This document shows positions 18,040-26,006 of a DNA stretch of 47,330 nucleotides, one piece after another. The stretch is from Erythrobacter sp. (GTDB lineage Bacteria; Pseudomonadota; Alphaproteobacteria; Sphingomonadales; Sphingomonadaceae): assembly GCA_002695185.1 (NCBI GenBank), contig NZOF01000059.1:1-47330 (forward strand). Reading direction: 5' to 3'. Position numbers and translations under genes: made by a program. The notes under the pieces were generated by a model, which saw only the letters and a program-made list of their open reading frames with translations, ran no database searches and was not told the origin of the DNA. Positions within the stretch are counted from its first letter, which is position 1. The number at the start of each line of letters is the position of its first letter.

Positions 18040-19676
18040 TGGCAAGCCTCGAAATGACTACCGCAGACGCAGAAAAAGCTCAGCAAGACAAGGTGTTATG
18101 GTGGCGCGGTGCGGCCATCTACCAGATCTATCCGCGCAGCTTCATGGACGCCAATGGCGATGGGATCGGCGACCTGCCGGGCATCACCAGCCGCCTCGAT
18201 CACGTCGCCTCGCTCGGCGTCGACGCCATCTGGATCTCCCCCTTCTTCACCAGCCCGATGAAAGATTTCGGCTACGATGTTTCCGATTATCGCGACGTCG
18301 ATCCGATCTTCGGGACGCTGGCCGATTTCGACGCGCTGATCGCCCGCGCGCATGAGCTGGGCCTCAAGGTACTGATAGATCAGGTCTATTCTCATACCTC
18401 GGATGAGCATCCCTGGTTCGTGGAGAGCCGCGCCAGCCGCGATAATCCGAAAAGCGACTGGTATGTCTGGGCCGATGCCAAACCCGACGGCACGCCGCCA
18501 TCCAACTGGCAATCGGTCTTTGGCGGCCCCGCCTGGACCTGGGATGCACGCCGCGGGCAATATTACCTGCACAATTTCCTGAACTGCCAGCCGCAGCTCA
18601 ACGGGCATAATCCCGATGTGCAGGACGCGCTGCTTGGCGTCGCGCGTTTCTGGCTCGATCGCGGCGTCGACGGCTTCCGCATCGATGCGCTCAATTTCGC
18701 GATGCACGACCCCCAGTTGCGCGACAATCCGCCCGCTCCGCCAACCGATCGCCAACGCACGCGGCCCTTCGATTTCCAGCGCAAGATCCACAATATGTCG
18801 CATCCCGACATTCCCGGATTTATCGAGCGTATTCGCGCAGTTACAGAGGAATATGACGCGATTTTCACGGTCGCGGAAGTCGGCGGAGACGATGCCGAAG
18901 CGGAAATGAAAGCGTTCACCCAAGGCGATAATCGCCTCAATTCCGCCTATGGGTTCAACTTCCTTTATGCCGACCGCTTGACGCCAAGCCTCGTCTGCGC
19001 AGCCCTCGCCGAATGGCCCGACGAGGAAGGCTTGGGCTGGCCGAGCTGGGCGTTCGAAAACCACGATGCGCCGCGTGCCGTCTCGCGCTGGTGCGCACCC
19101 AAAGACCGCGATCTCTTTGCGCGGATGAAGATGCTGCTACTCGCCAGTCTGCGCGGCAATATTATCCTCTATCAGGGCGAAGAGCTCGGCCTCACGCAAG
19201 TCGATATTCCCTTCGAACAGCTGCAGGATCCGGAAGCCATCGCCAATTGGCCCCTCACCCTGTCACGCGATGGCGCACGCACGCCGATGCCGTGGGAAAA
19301 CGCGCCGCAAGGCGGTTTCGGTGCGGAAACCCCATGGCTGCCGCTGGGCGAAGAGAATGTCGCGCGCTCTGTGGACCGGCAAGACGCCGACCCGAACTCG
19401 CTCCTCGCATTCACGCGCCAGATCATCGCGCTGCGCAAAGCCTCGCCTGCGCTGCGTCTGGGCAGTGTAAGCGCCTGCAAGGCTGACGGTGCGCTGCTGC
19501 GCCTCGAACGAACTCACCATGGATCGGACGGTAGCGAGCACGTCGTGTGCCTGTTCAACCTTTCGCCCGAACCCATCGACAGTATCGAAATTCCCCAAGG
19601 AGAAACTTTATGCAGCGTCAACTCGGTTCAGTCGGCCGGTCTCGGACCCTACGCAGCCCTGGTGGTGCGGGTATGA
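18039..19676 (+). CDS. Cytoplasmic alpha-glucosidase, GH13
   Basis: A 545-residue GH13 enzyme without a signal peptide. It opens with WWRGAAIYQIYPRSFMDANGDGIGDLPGI, written here as two motifs: the strand-1 segment IYQIYPRSF and the calcium-like loop DANGDGIGDL. Catalytic residues are nucleophile Asp216 in GFRIDALNF, acid/base Glu280 in VAEVGG and Asp343 in FENHD. The architecture matches bacterial alpha-glucosidases and oligo-1,6-glucosidases that release glucose from maltose and short maltodextrins. It probably degrades sugars imported by the MFS transporter at 8808. The start ATG overlaps the preceding stop (TGATG), and the stop overlaps the GH97 start (ATGA). Confidence 0.92.
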   Translation: MASLEMTTADAEKAQQDKVLWWRGAAIYQIYPRSFMDANGDGIGDLPGITSRLDHVASLGVDAIWISPFFTSPMKDFGYDVSDYRDVDPIFGTLADFDALIARAHELGLKVLIDQVYSHTSDEHPWFVESRASRDNPKSDWYVWADAKPDGTPPSNWQSVFGGPAWTWDARRGQYYLHNFLNCQPQLNGHNPDVQDALLGVARFWLDRGVDGFRIDALNFAMHDPQLRDNPPAPPTDRQRTRPFDFQRKIHNMSHPDIPGFIERIRAVTEEYDAIFTVAEVGGDDAEAEMKAFTQGDNRLNSAYGFNFLYADRLTPSLVCAALAEWPDEEGLGWPSWAFENHDAPRAVSRWCAPKDRDLFARMKMLLLASLRGNIILYQGEELGLTQVDIPFEQLQDPEAIANWPLTLSRDGARTPMPWENAPQGGFGAETPWLPLGEENVARSVDRQDADPNSLLAFTRQIIALRKASPALRLGSVSACKADGALLRLERTHHGSDGSEHVVCLFNLSPEPIDSIEIPQGETLCSVNSVQSAGLGPYAALVVRV

Positions 19677-21736
19677 TGCGCCGCGCGCTCGGTTGCTCGC
19701 TGGCCGCGTTGCTCGGCACGACGGCATTGCCTGCCTTTGCCGCAGATGTCGCTTCGCCCGACGGCCGGACCGTGGTGACACTGGATGTCGATGGGGACGG
19801 CGTGCCCTTCTACCGCGTGACACGCGATGGCGAAGCGCTGATCGCGGAGAGCGATTTGGGCTTCATCTTTACCGACGCCGAACCCATGCGCCGAAATTTC
19901 CAGGTCGAAACAGAGACCCGCGCCAGCCACGACGATACGTGGGAGCAGCCTTGGGGTGAACGCCGCTTTGTGCGCGACCATCATAACGAACTCTCCGTCA
20001 CCTTCCGTGAGGCCCGCGAAACCAGCAAGCGCGCGCTGACGGTGCGCATGCGCGTGTTCGACGACGGGATCGGCTTCCGCTACGAATTCCCGGAAAGCGC
20101 CGAAATGCCGGTGGCGCGGATTGCCGAAGAGCTGACCGAATTCGCCATCGCGCCCGAAGCTGCAGAGGGCGGCAAGGCGTGGTGGATCCCGGGCGGGGAC
20201 TTCAATCGCTACGAATATCTTTACAATGAAACGCCCATCACCGGCGTCTCCACCGCGCATACGCCGATGACGGTGCGGTTGCAGGATGGCACGCACCTGG
20301 CCTTTCACGAGGCCGCGCTGGTCGATTATTCGGGCATGTGGCTGCGGCGCATGGAAGGCACGCGCTTCCGCGCCTCGCTCGCCCCGTCGAGCCGCGGGGC
20401 GAAGGTCGTCCGCGAAGGTGCCTTTACCACGCCCTGGCGCACGATCCGCATCAGCGACGGACCGGCAGGTCTGGTCGAGAGCGATATCGATCTCAACCTC
20501 AACGAACCCAACAAGTTGGGCGATGTCAGCTGGGTGGAGCCGGGCAAATACATCGGCATCTGGTGGGGCATGATCTCCAACAAATGGACCTGGGCTTCGG
20601 GCGACCGCCACGGCGCGACGACCGAACGGGCCAAGCAGTATATCGACTTCGCTGCCGAAAACGGTTTCCGCGGCGTGCTGATCGAAGGCTGGAACGTGGG
20701 CTGGGACGGAAACTGGTTCGGCAATGGGCGCGATTACAGCTTCACACAGGCCTATCCCGATTTTGATCTCAAGGAAGTGACTGATTACGCCCGTGAAAAA
20801 GGCGTGCGCCTGATTGGCCACCACGAAACCGGCGGCAACATCAAGGTCTATGAAGAGCAGCTTGCCGACGCGATGAAGCTTTATGGCGATCTGGGCGTCG
20901 ACTGGGTCAAGACCGGTTACGTGGCCGATGCGGGCGGGGTCATCTCCTGCAATGCCGACATCGCCGATCCTTGCGAGGGCGATACCGAGATCTTCGAATG
21001 GCACGATGGCCAGCGGCAGGTGCAGCACCATCTGCGCGTGGTCGAGGAAGCGGCGAAGAACCATGTCGCGGTCAATCCGCATGAGCCGGTGAAGGACACG
21101 GGCCTGCGCCGTACCTATCCGAACTGGGTTTCGCGCGAGGGTGCCAAGGGGCAGGAATACAACGCCTGGGGCGCTTTCTCCAACGGACCGGACCATGAAC
21201 CGACGCTGGTCTATACCCGCCTCCTGTCGGGCCCGATGGACTACACGCCCGGCGTGCTGGGGCTTGTCGGGGACCAGGATTATCCGATCGCCAGCACTCT
21301 GGCCAAGCAGCTAGGCCTTTACCTCGCGATCTATTCGCCGATCCAGATGGCGGCCGATTTCGTGGAGAGCCTGGCTGCGCATCCCAGGGAGCTGGAATTC
21401 ATCAAGGCGGTGCCCGCAGACTGGGCGGAAAGCCATCTGATCGACGGTGCGGTGGGCGATTACGCCATCTTCGCGCGCAAGGATCGCAACAGCGAGGACT
21501 GGTATGTCGGCGGCGTCAACGATGCGACCGAGCGTACGCTGGAGCTGAATTTCGACTTCCTCGAATACGGCAAGGCCTACACCGCCAAGGTCTGGAAGGA
21601 TGGCCCGGAAGCGACCTATCTGACTGAAAAGCGCCACGATATCGCCTACGATACCGTTACCGTACGCAAGGGTGACAGCTACACCGTCAGGCTTGCGCCG
21701 GGTGGCGGTCTTGCGATGCAGCTTCAGCCCAACTGA
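19673..21736 (+). CDS. Exported glycoside hydrolase family 97 alpha-glucosidase (SusB-like)
   Basis: A 687-residue GH97 enzyme with a signal peptide (LGCSLAALLGTTALPAFAAD), hence periplasmic. An N-terminal beta-sandwich is followed by the (beta/alpha)8 barrel starting near GKYIGIWWGM. Glutamates equivalent to the SusB set are visible: Glu385 in GHHETGG, Glu471 in NPHEPVKDTG and Glu495 in GAKGQEYN. The last two have the same 24-residue spacing as Glu508 and Glu532 of Bacteroides SusB, which points to the inverting alpha-glucosidase branch rather than the retaining alpha-galactosidase branch. Either ATG of the ATGATG at 19673 may be used; the first overlaps the previous stop. It ends the sugar operon. 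Confidence 0.93.
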   Translation: MMRRALGCSLAALLGTTALPAFAADVASPDGRTVVTLDVDGDGVPFYRVTRDGEALIAESDLGFIFTDAEPMRRNFQVETETRASHDDTWEQPWGERRFVRDHHNELSVTFREARETSKRALTVRMRVFDDGIGFRYEFPESAEMPVARIAEELTEFAIAPEAAEGGKAWWIPGGDFNRYEYLYNETPITGVSTAHTPMTVRLQDGTHLAFHEAALVDYSGMWLRRMEGTRFRASLAPSSRGAKVVREGAFTTPWRTIRISDGPAGLVESDIDLNLNEPNKLGDVSWVEPGKYIGIWWGMISNKWTWASGDRHGATTERAKQYIDFAAENGFRGVLIEGWNVGWDGNWFGNGRDYSFTQAYPDFDLKEVTDYAREKGVRLIGHHETGGNIKVYEEQLADAMKLYGDLGVDWVKTGYVADAGGVISCNADIADPCEGDTEIFEWHDGQRQVQHHLRVVEEAAKNHVAVNPHEPVKDTGLRRTYPNWVSREGAKGQEYNAWGAFSNGPDHEPTLVYTRLLSGPMDYTPGVLGLVGDQDYPIASTLAKQLGLYLAIYSPIQMAADFVESLAAHPRELEFIKAVPADWAESHLIDGAVGDYAIFARKDRNSEDWYVGGVNDATERTLELNFDFLEYGKAYTAKVWKDGPEATYLTEKRHDIAYDTVTVRKGDSYTVRLAPGGGLAMQLQPN

Positions 21737-21743
21737 GCCTCGG

Positions 21744-21785
21744 CCCGCCCACGTCTTTACCGGCGGGGGCGGCACTGGAGAGTGC
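21744..21785 (+). terminator. Tandem GC stem-loops after the sugar operon
   Basis: Downstream of the GH97 stop, CCCGCC (21744-21749) pairs with GGCGGG (21762-21767), and GCACT (21772-21776) pairs with AGTGC (21781-21785) across a GGAG loop. There is no U-tract, so intrinsic termination is uncertain; they may protect the 3' end or aid Rho-dependent termination. Confidence 0.3.
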
Positions 21786-21861
21786 ATCTGCGCTTGCTCC
21801 CGACCGGCAGGATGGGGCACAGGGTCCCCCTGAAAATCACGGGGCCAGCAGTACGTATATT

Positions 21862-22326
21862 ATGAAAAAACTAGAGCTGAAAATACTCGACGAGCGCCTG
21901 CACGAATGGGGGCTTCCGCGCTATCAGACTGAAATGTCGGCAGGAATCGACATGTATGCCTGCATCCCGGAACCGCTCGAGATCCAGCCGCAGGCACAGC
22001 CGATCCTGATCCCCTCGGGCATCGCCATCCTGATGAACGACCCCAATGTGGTGGCCTTTTTGCTGGCGCGTTCGGGGCTTGGGCATAAGAAGGGGCTGGT
22101 GCTGGGACAGTCGGTGGGGACGATCGATGCCGACTATACCAACGAGATTTTCATCAGCGCCTGGCTGCGTAATCCGCCGGGCAGCGACAGCCTGGTCATC
22201 AACCCCGGTGACCGCATAGCGCAGCTGGTGTTTCTGCCCATTTTGCGGCCCGAACTGGAGGTCGTGGAGGAGTTTTCCGCGACTACCGAGCGGGGCATGG
22301 GCGGCTTCGGATCGACCGGGGTCTGA
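21862..22326 (+). CDS. dut: Deoxyuridine 5'-triphosphate nucleotidohydrolase (dUTPase)
   Basis: Homotrimeric dUTPase that hydrolyses dUTP to dUMP and pyrophosphate, limiting uracil in DNA and supplying thymidylate synthesis. The 154 residues carry the five conserved motifs: AGIDMYA, the ARSGLGHKKGLVL segment, VGTIDADYTNEI, GDRIAQLVFLP and the C-terminal RGMGGFGSTG that closes over the active site. Length is standard. In many proteobacteria dut directly follows coaBC; here about 13 kb of sugar-use genes lie between them. Confidence 0.96.
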   Translation: MKKLELKILDERLHEWGLPRYQTEMSAGIDMYACIPEPLEIQPQAQPILIPSGIAILMNDPNVVAFLLARSGLGHKKGLVLGQSVGTIDADYTNEIFISAWLRNPPGSDSLVINPGDRIAQLVFLPILRPELEVVEEFSATTERGMGGFGSTGV

Positions 22327-22432
22327 CCCGAAGGCGCCGTTAAAACTGTTCCGGAAATCGCGCCGAACACCCTCTTGATCGGGCCGCCCCCGACCGAACC
22401 CGCGCTCTGGCTGCGGGGATGAGGGGAGCAGG

Positions 22433-22726
22433 CTAACGATCGGGATCCGAACCGCTCCCGTCGTTCGAAGAACTCGCCAGCGTGTGGCCCGCGAAGGGCA
22501 AATCCAGGACCGTATGCGCATCGGATTGCCGGTCCTCGATCCTGAGGCGCAGCATGTCATCGCGGGTCTCGAATTCGATCCGGGCGGTGCGGGTGATGAC
22601 GAGACCGCGGTCGGCGGCCCCGGCATCAATGCAGAATGCGCCATCGAAACTGTCGCAGGCGGGCATGGCCGGTGCCGCGGCAAGCGTGAGCAAGCCCAGG
22701 GCACCGGCGAGAAGCCTATTGTCCAT
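22433..22726 (-). CDS. Small exported protein, last gene of the curlin-repeat operon
   Basis: A 97-residue protein starting MDNRLLAGALGLLTLAAAPA, a signal peptide, leaving about 77 mature residues. The mature part has two nearby cysteines (ACDSFDGAFCIDAG), then alternating strand-like segments (LVITRTARIEFETRDDMLRLRIED) and a Ser/Asp/Gly-rich tail. The start codon lies inside the 3' end of the curlin-repeat gene (overlap 22716-22726), so translation is probably coupled to it. By position and size it could be a periplasmic partner of the repeat lipoprotein, loosely analogous to CsgH or CsgC. I see no sequence match to either, so that is only a contextual guess. Confidence 0.7.
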   Translation of the reverse strand: MDNRLLAGALGLLTLAAAPAMPACDSFDGAFCIDAGAADRGLVITRTARIEFETRDDMLRLRIEDRQSDAHTVLDLPFAGHTLASSSNDGSGSDPDR

Positions 22727-24797
22727 CGCGTGTTTCCCCGCCGTTCTGGACGATGGAATAGCCGCCGCCGCCCTCGCTCGGCCCCGAATAGGTGATGCGG
22801 AAGGTGTTGTTATTGCCCTTCTGCTGCACGCTGACGTCATAGCCGCTGCCGGTCTGGGTGATGTCCATCACATTGCTGTCCCCATCCTGCGCCAGCGTGG
22901 CGCTGATCGCGCTGCCCTTTTGCTGGAAGGTCATCTCGTTCTCGTCGCCGCCCTGTTGTAGTTCGGCCGAGATCGAGCCGCCGCCCTGCGCATTCTGGAT
23001 CAGCCGCAATGAATTGCGATTGCCGCCCATCTGGACGGTGGCGTTGATTTCATTGCCGGGGCCCGATTGTTCGATCCGGCCCTCGTTCTCGCGCCCCGAT
23101 TGCGTGAGCGAGGCGCTGCGCACCGTGCCCGCGCCCGATTGGCGGATGATGGCCTTGTTCTGCACATCGGAGCCCTGATCGATATCGGCTTCCACCGTCC
23201 CTTGCGAGGGAGAGGGATTGGTCTGTTCGATCGTGGCGCCATTATTGGCCGAGGTCTGATCGATCGCCGCGATCACGCCGCCGCTGTTCTGCTTGATCTC
23301 GGCGGCATTGTTGTCGGTCCCGCTGCCGGTCTTGATCGAGGCTTCGGCACTGCCGCCCGACCCTCTTTGCCGGATGGTGCTGTCATTGGCATTGCCGTTC
23401 TGGTCGATCTGGCCCTTGAGCGATGGGCCGTCCTGTTCGACCGTGGCCACCCCGCGCACGCCCGGCTGGGTGATGCTGATATTGCTGCCGGTGGCGCCAT
23501 TGCTGCGCCGCTGCGTTCCCTTGGCGCGATTGGCGCTGCCGCCCTGATCGATATCGACATTGTCGGTGCCCGATTTTGCGTCGACCGTCTGTTCGATGGT
23601 CGCCTCGTTCTCGTCGGTGCCGTCGGTCGACTGGTCGATCCCGGCCACGCTGCCGCCGCCATTGCCGGTCTGGCGGATGATCGCGCTATGCGTTTTGCCG
23701 GTCTGGTCGATATCGGCTTCGTTCTGCCCGCCCGATCCGGTCTGGCGGATGGAGCCTTCGAGACTGCGCGAGGCCGCGCCTTCCTGATCGATTTGCGCCT
23801 TGTTGGCCGGCGATTGTTCCTGGAGGATGGTGGCGGACCCTTCCGCGCCGTTCTGGTTGACCGAGGATACATTGCCCGCGGCCCCGTCCTGAACGACCCG
23901 CACCGTGGACTTTTCGCCCGTTTGCGAAACCGATCCTTCCTGTCTCCCGCTGTCGGAACGCTGGGTGATCTGGGTTTCGTTATTGGCCCCGTCGATGTCG
24001 ATATCGGCATTGTTGCCGCGGCCATTGCCCGCCTGCACGACCTTGCCCTGGCTGCCTGCCCCGTTCTTGATCGCGATGGATGCCTTCGACCCGGCCTGCG
24101 CCTGCCGCACCAGCCCGGTGCTGCCGGTGCCTTGCGACAGCGTCACATCCGCCGTGGCGGCCTCGGCTGTCTGGATAATCTCGCTGCGGTGTTCATTGCC
24201 CGCCAGCGTGTGGGTCTGCTCCGCCCCGGTGCCGCTGCCATCGAGATTGGCATGCTGCCGCCCGAAGGCGAAATTGGAATCGCCCTGCAGATTGATGGAG
24301 ACCACGCCCTTGTCGCCGCGCTGATCGATATAGGCAGTGCTGTTGTTGGCCAGCGAACTGTCATTGCCCAGCGCGATGGTGGCCGACGATCCGTCCGCCC
24401 CGTCGCCCGTATCGTCGGTCTGGCGGATGGCGGCGGCATTGCCCATGCCCGATGACTGGATGCGCGCGGTCGATCCGCGGCCCTTCTGGTAAATGCCCTT
24501 GCCCGGATCGGGGCTGACGCTTTCGCCGGTGAAGGTCTCGATCTCGCCCACATCCTGCAGCGCGCCCGTATCATCGGATTTGCGGAGGATTTCCGCCGTG
24601 CTGGTTTCGCGCGTCACTTCGCTGTCCTGCCGGATCAGGGGATCGTCCTGCGCGCTGCTAGTGCCCGCTGACTGACCGCCGCCGTCCTGACCGCCGCCGG
24701 ACGTTTGTTCGGCCGAACTGGGCTGCCCGCAGGCGGCGAGGCAAAGCGCCAAGGCGAAGCTGAGGGAATGGATGGTCTGTTTCTGCGGACGTGTCAT
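22716..24797 (-). CDS. Curlin-like Q-G repeat lipoprotein
   Basis: A 693-residue lipoprotein. The signal peptide ends in a lipobox (ALCLAAC-G), so the mature N-terminal cysteine is probably lipidated. After a Ser/Gly/Gln-rich spacer of about 80 residues the rest is a degenerate tandem repeat of short strands, each ending in Ile/Val-x-Gln-x-Gly or similar, for example IRQTGSG, IDQTGK, IDQNGN, IEQSGP, LAQDGD. I count roughly 40 such Gln positions. The pattern resembles curlin repeats (Gln-x-Gly-x-Asn-x-Ala), known to build beta-helical amyloid. The ATG at 24795-24797 has an AGGAGA ribosome site. Lipidation, great length and absence of csgG/csgE/csgF nearby set it apart from CsgA/CsgB. It lies downstream of two PadR-like membrane proteins. 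Confidence 0.85.
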   Translation of the reverse strand: MTRPQKQTIHSLSFALALCLAACGQPSSAEQTSGGGQDGGGQSAGTSSAQDDPLIRQDSEVTRETSTAEILRKSDDTGALQDVGEIETFTGESVSPDPGKGIYQKGRGSTARIQSSGMGNAAAIRQTDDTGDGADGSSATIALGNDSSLANNSTAYIDQRGDKGVVSINLQGDSNFAFGRQHANLDGSGTGAEQTHTLAGNEHRSEIIQTAEAATADVTLSQGTGSTGLVRQAQAGSKASIAIKNGAGSQGKVVQAGNGRGNNADIDIDGANNETQITQRSDSGRQEGSVSQTGEKSTVRVVQDGAAGNVSSVNQNGAEGSATILQEQSPANKAQIDQEGAASRSLEGSIRQTGSGGQNEADIDQTGKTHSAIIRQTGNGGGSVAGIDQSTDGTDENEATIEQTVDAKSGTDNVDIDQGGSANRAKGTQRRSNGATGSNISITQPGVRGVATVEQDGPSLKGQIDQNGNANDSTIRQRGSGGSAEASIKTGSGTDNNAAEIKQNSGGVIAAIDQTSANNGATIEQTNPSPSQGTVEADIDQGSDVQNKAIIRQSGAGTVRSASLTQSGRENEGRIEQSGPGNEINATVQMGGNRNSLRLIQNAQGGGSISAELQQGGDENEMTFQQKGSAISATLAQDGDSNVMDITQTGSGYDVSVQQKGNNNTFRITYSGPSEGGGGYSIVQNGGETRDGQ
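22740..24500 (-). repeat. Region coding curlin-like protein repeats
   Basis: Protein-level repeats of roughly 10-12 residues, often pairing into units of about 20-24, with a conserved Gln every unit and frequent Gly/Asn two to three residues later. At DNA level the copies are diverged (recurrent GATCGATATC and GGCGGATGAT-like pieces on the plus strand), so this is not a recent perfect tandem duplication and not a CRISPR array. Confidence 0.7.
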
Positions 24798-24837
24798 GGC
24801 TTTCTCCTGTTTGTGATCGAAAGGCTGTTGGGGGGTG

Positions 24838-25464
24838 TCAGTCGTCGGTCTTTTCGTCCTTCTTCTTGTCTTCAGCGGTGTCGTCGCCGCTCTCTGCATC
24901 GTCGTCTTCGTCTTCGTCGCCGGATTGGGAATCCTGTTCGTTCTCTCCATCGTCATCGGCGAAGAGCTGCGCGTTCAGAGGCTGGCCGATTTGGTTCTCC
25001 CAGAAGTGGAGGCAGAATTTCTCGAAGCGCTGGCCCAGCGCGAGATGTTCGCGCTCCTCGTCCCAGCCCTGCTTGCGGCCGAAGAGGTCTTCGACGCGGT
25101 CGTATTTCTCCAGCCGTTCGCGGCATTTGGCGGCCTGTTCGCGGGCCAGCGCCACCACGTCGGCGGGCCCCACGATGCCGGCGAAATAGAGCCGCAGGAG
25201 GCCGGGATCGTTCACCGGTTCGCGCAGCCATGTCCGCAAGGCGGCTTCGCCTGCGGGGGTGACGATGAAGGAATGGCGAGGCCGCCCGACCTTGCGTTCT
25301 TCCTCTTCGTAAAGAAGGCCCGCCGCGGCCAGCCGCGCCATCTCGCTGTAGAAGGGATCGCGATCGCGGTCGGCATAGGCGCGCTTGTCGTGCCGCCGCA
25401 CGGTCACGACCAGATAGGCCAGCAGCACGAAGATGCAGGCGATGATCAGGATGATGATAAGCAT
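24838..25464 (-). CDS. Membrane-tethered PadR-like protein with acidic tail
   Basis: A 208-residue protein. Residues 1-22 form one hydrophobic helix, followed by RRHDKR, which predicts a cytoplasmic soluble part. Residues 34-75 (DRDPFYSEMARL, AAGLLYEEE, GRPRHSFIVTPAGEAAL) look like the recognition helix and wing of a PadR winged helix, and residues 79-125 (WLREPVNDPGLLRLYFAGI) like the PadR C-terminal dimerisation helix. The first two helices of a normal PadR DNA-binding domain are missing, replaced by the membrane anchor. The last 40 residues are almost all Asp, Glu, Ser and Lys. It is a paralog of the next gene upstream, and its ribosome site (AGGAGGG) lies inside that gene's end. Function unknown. 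Confidence 0.8.
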   Translation of the reverse strand: MLIIILIIACIFVLLAYLVVTVRRHDKRAYADRDRDPFYSEMARLAAAGLLYEEEERKVGRPRHSFIVTPAGEAALRTWLREPVNDPGLLRLYFAGIVGPADVVALAREQAAKCRERLEKYDRVEDLFGRKQGWDEEREHLALGQRFEKFCLHFWENQIGQPLNAQLFADDDGENEQDSQSGDEDEDDDAESGDDTAEDKKKDEKTDD

Positions 25465-25469
25465 GGCGA

Positions 25470-25988
25470 TCAGCCCTCCTTTCCGGTGGTTCTCTCATCG
25501 GCCGAATGTTCTTCGGCGATATCGTCCCAGAACTGGATGCAGGCGCGTTCGAAGCGGATGCCCAGCCGGCTGGCGGCCAGCGCGTATCGCCACTCGGGCC
25601 GGTTCACGAGCAGCTGCTCCAGCCGCTCGTATTCGGCCTTGCGCGCCCGGTGGATGGGCTGCCTGCCCTGCGCCACCTGCCGGGGTTCGTGATGCTCCAC
25701 GATGCCGGCGTAATTCTTCATCAGGAAACCCGGATCGTTGCCGGGTTCGCGCAGCCAGGCGCGCAGGCCCGCCTCGCCCGCCGGGGTCACCGTATAGGTG
25801 TGCTGTTCCTTGGTTTCGTAATCCTTCTGGGAATACAGCAGGCCGCCTTCCACCAGCCGGTCGGGCTCGGAATAGAAGGGCTGGCGGTCCTGGTCGAAAT
25901 AGTTGTTGCTGTCGTGCCGCCTGAGCGCTGCCACGACGAGGCTGGCCAGGATGATCACGATTGCCAGGATGAGGATGACGGTTAGCAT
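25470..25988 (-). CDS. Membrane-tethered PadR-like protein (paralog)
   Basis: A 172-residue protein with the same plan as its downstream neighbour: hydrophobic helix 1-22, RRHD at exactly residues 23-26, then DQDRQPFYSE, RLVEGGLLY, YTVTPAGEAGLRAWLREPGNDPG almost colinear with the other copy, and a helical C-terminal half. Shared identical blocks are RRHD, PFYSE, GLLY, TPAGEA and WLREP-NDPG. This shows a tandem duplication that has since diverged. Unlike the paralog it has no long acidic tail, only a short charged end. It starts 18 bases after the UPF0182 stop and belongs to the same operon. It is unlikely to be a free DNA-binding regulator because of the anchor. Confidence 0.8.
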   Translation of the reverse strand: MLTVILILAIVIILASLVVAALRRHDSNNYFDQDRQPFYSEPDRLVEGGLLYSQKDYETKEQHTYTVTPAGEAGLRAWLREPGNDPGFLMKNYAGIVEHHEPRQVAQGRQPIHRARKAEYERLEQLLVNRPEWRYALAASRLGIRFERACIQFWDDIAEEHSADERTTGKEG

Positions 25989-26006
25989 TGTAAGGCACCT
26001 TTCCGA

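Noticed and set aside
16237..18045. 602-codon open frame on the minus strand opposite the exported GH13 gene
   Set aside because: It mirrors a clear enzyme with intact catalytic residues. High GC leaves long antisense frames; this one has His/Arg/Gly-rich composition, no domain and no ribosome site.
23067..24455. 462-codon plus-strand frame opposite the curlin-repeat gene
   Set aside because: Shadow of repetitive coding sequence. The minus-strand frame has a ribosome site, signal peptide and lipobox; this one has none.
22740..24500. Repeated short DNA elements that could be taken for a CRISPR or tandem-repeat array
   Set aside because: Repeat units differ at DNA level, have no constant repeat/spacer lengths, and are explained by protein repeats in one open frame.
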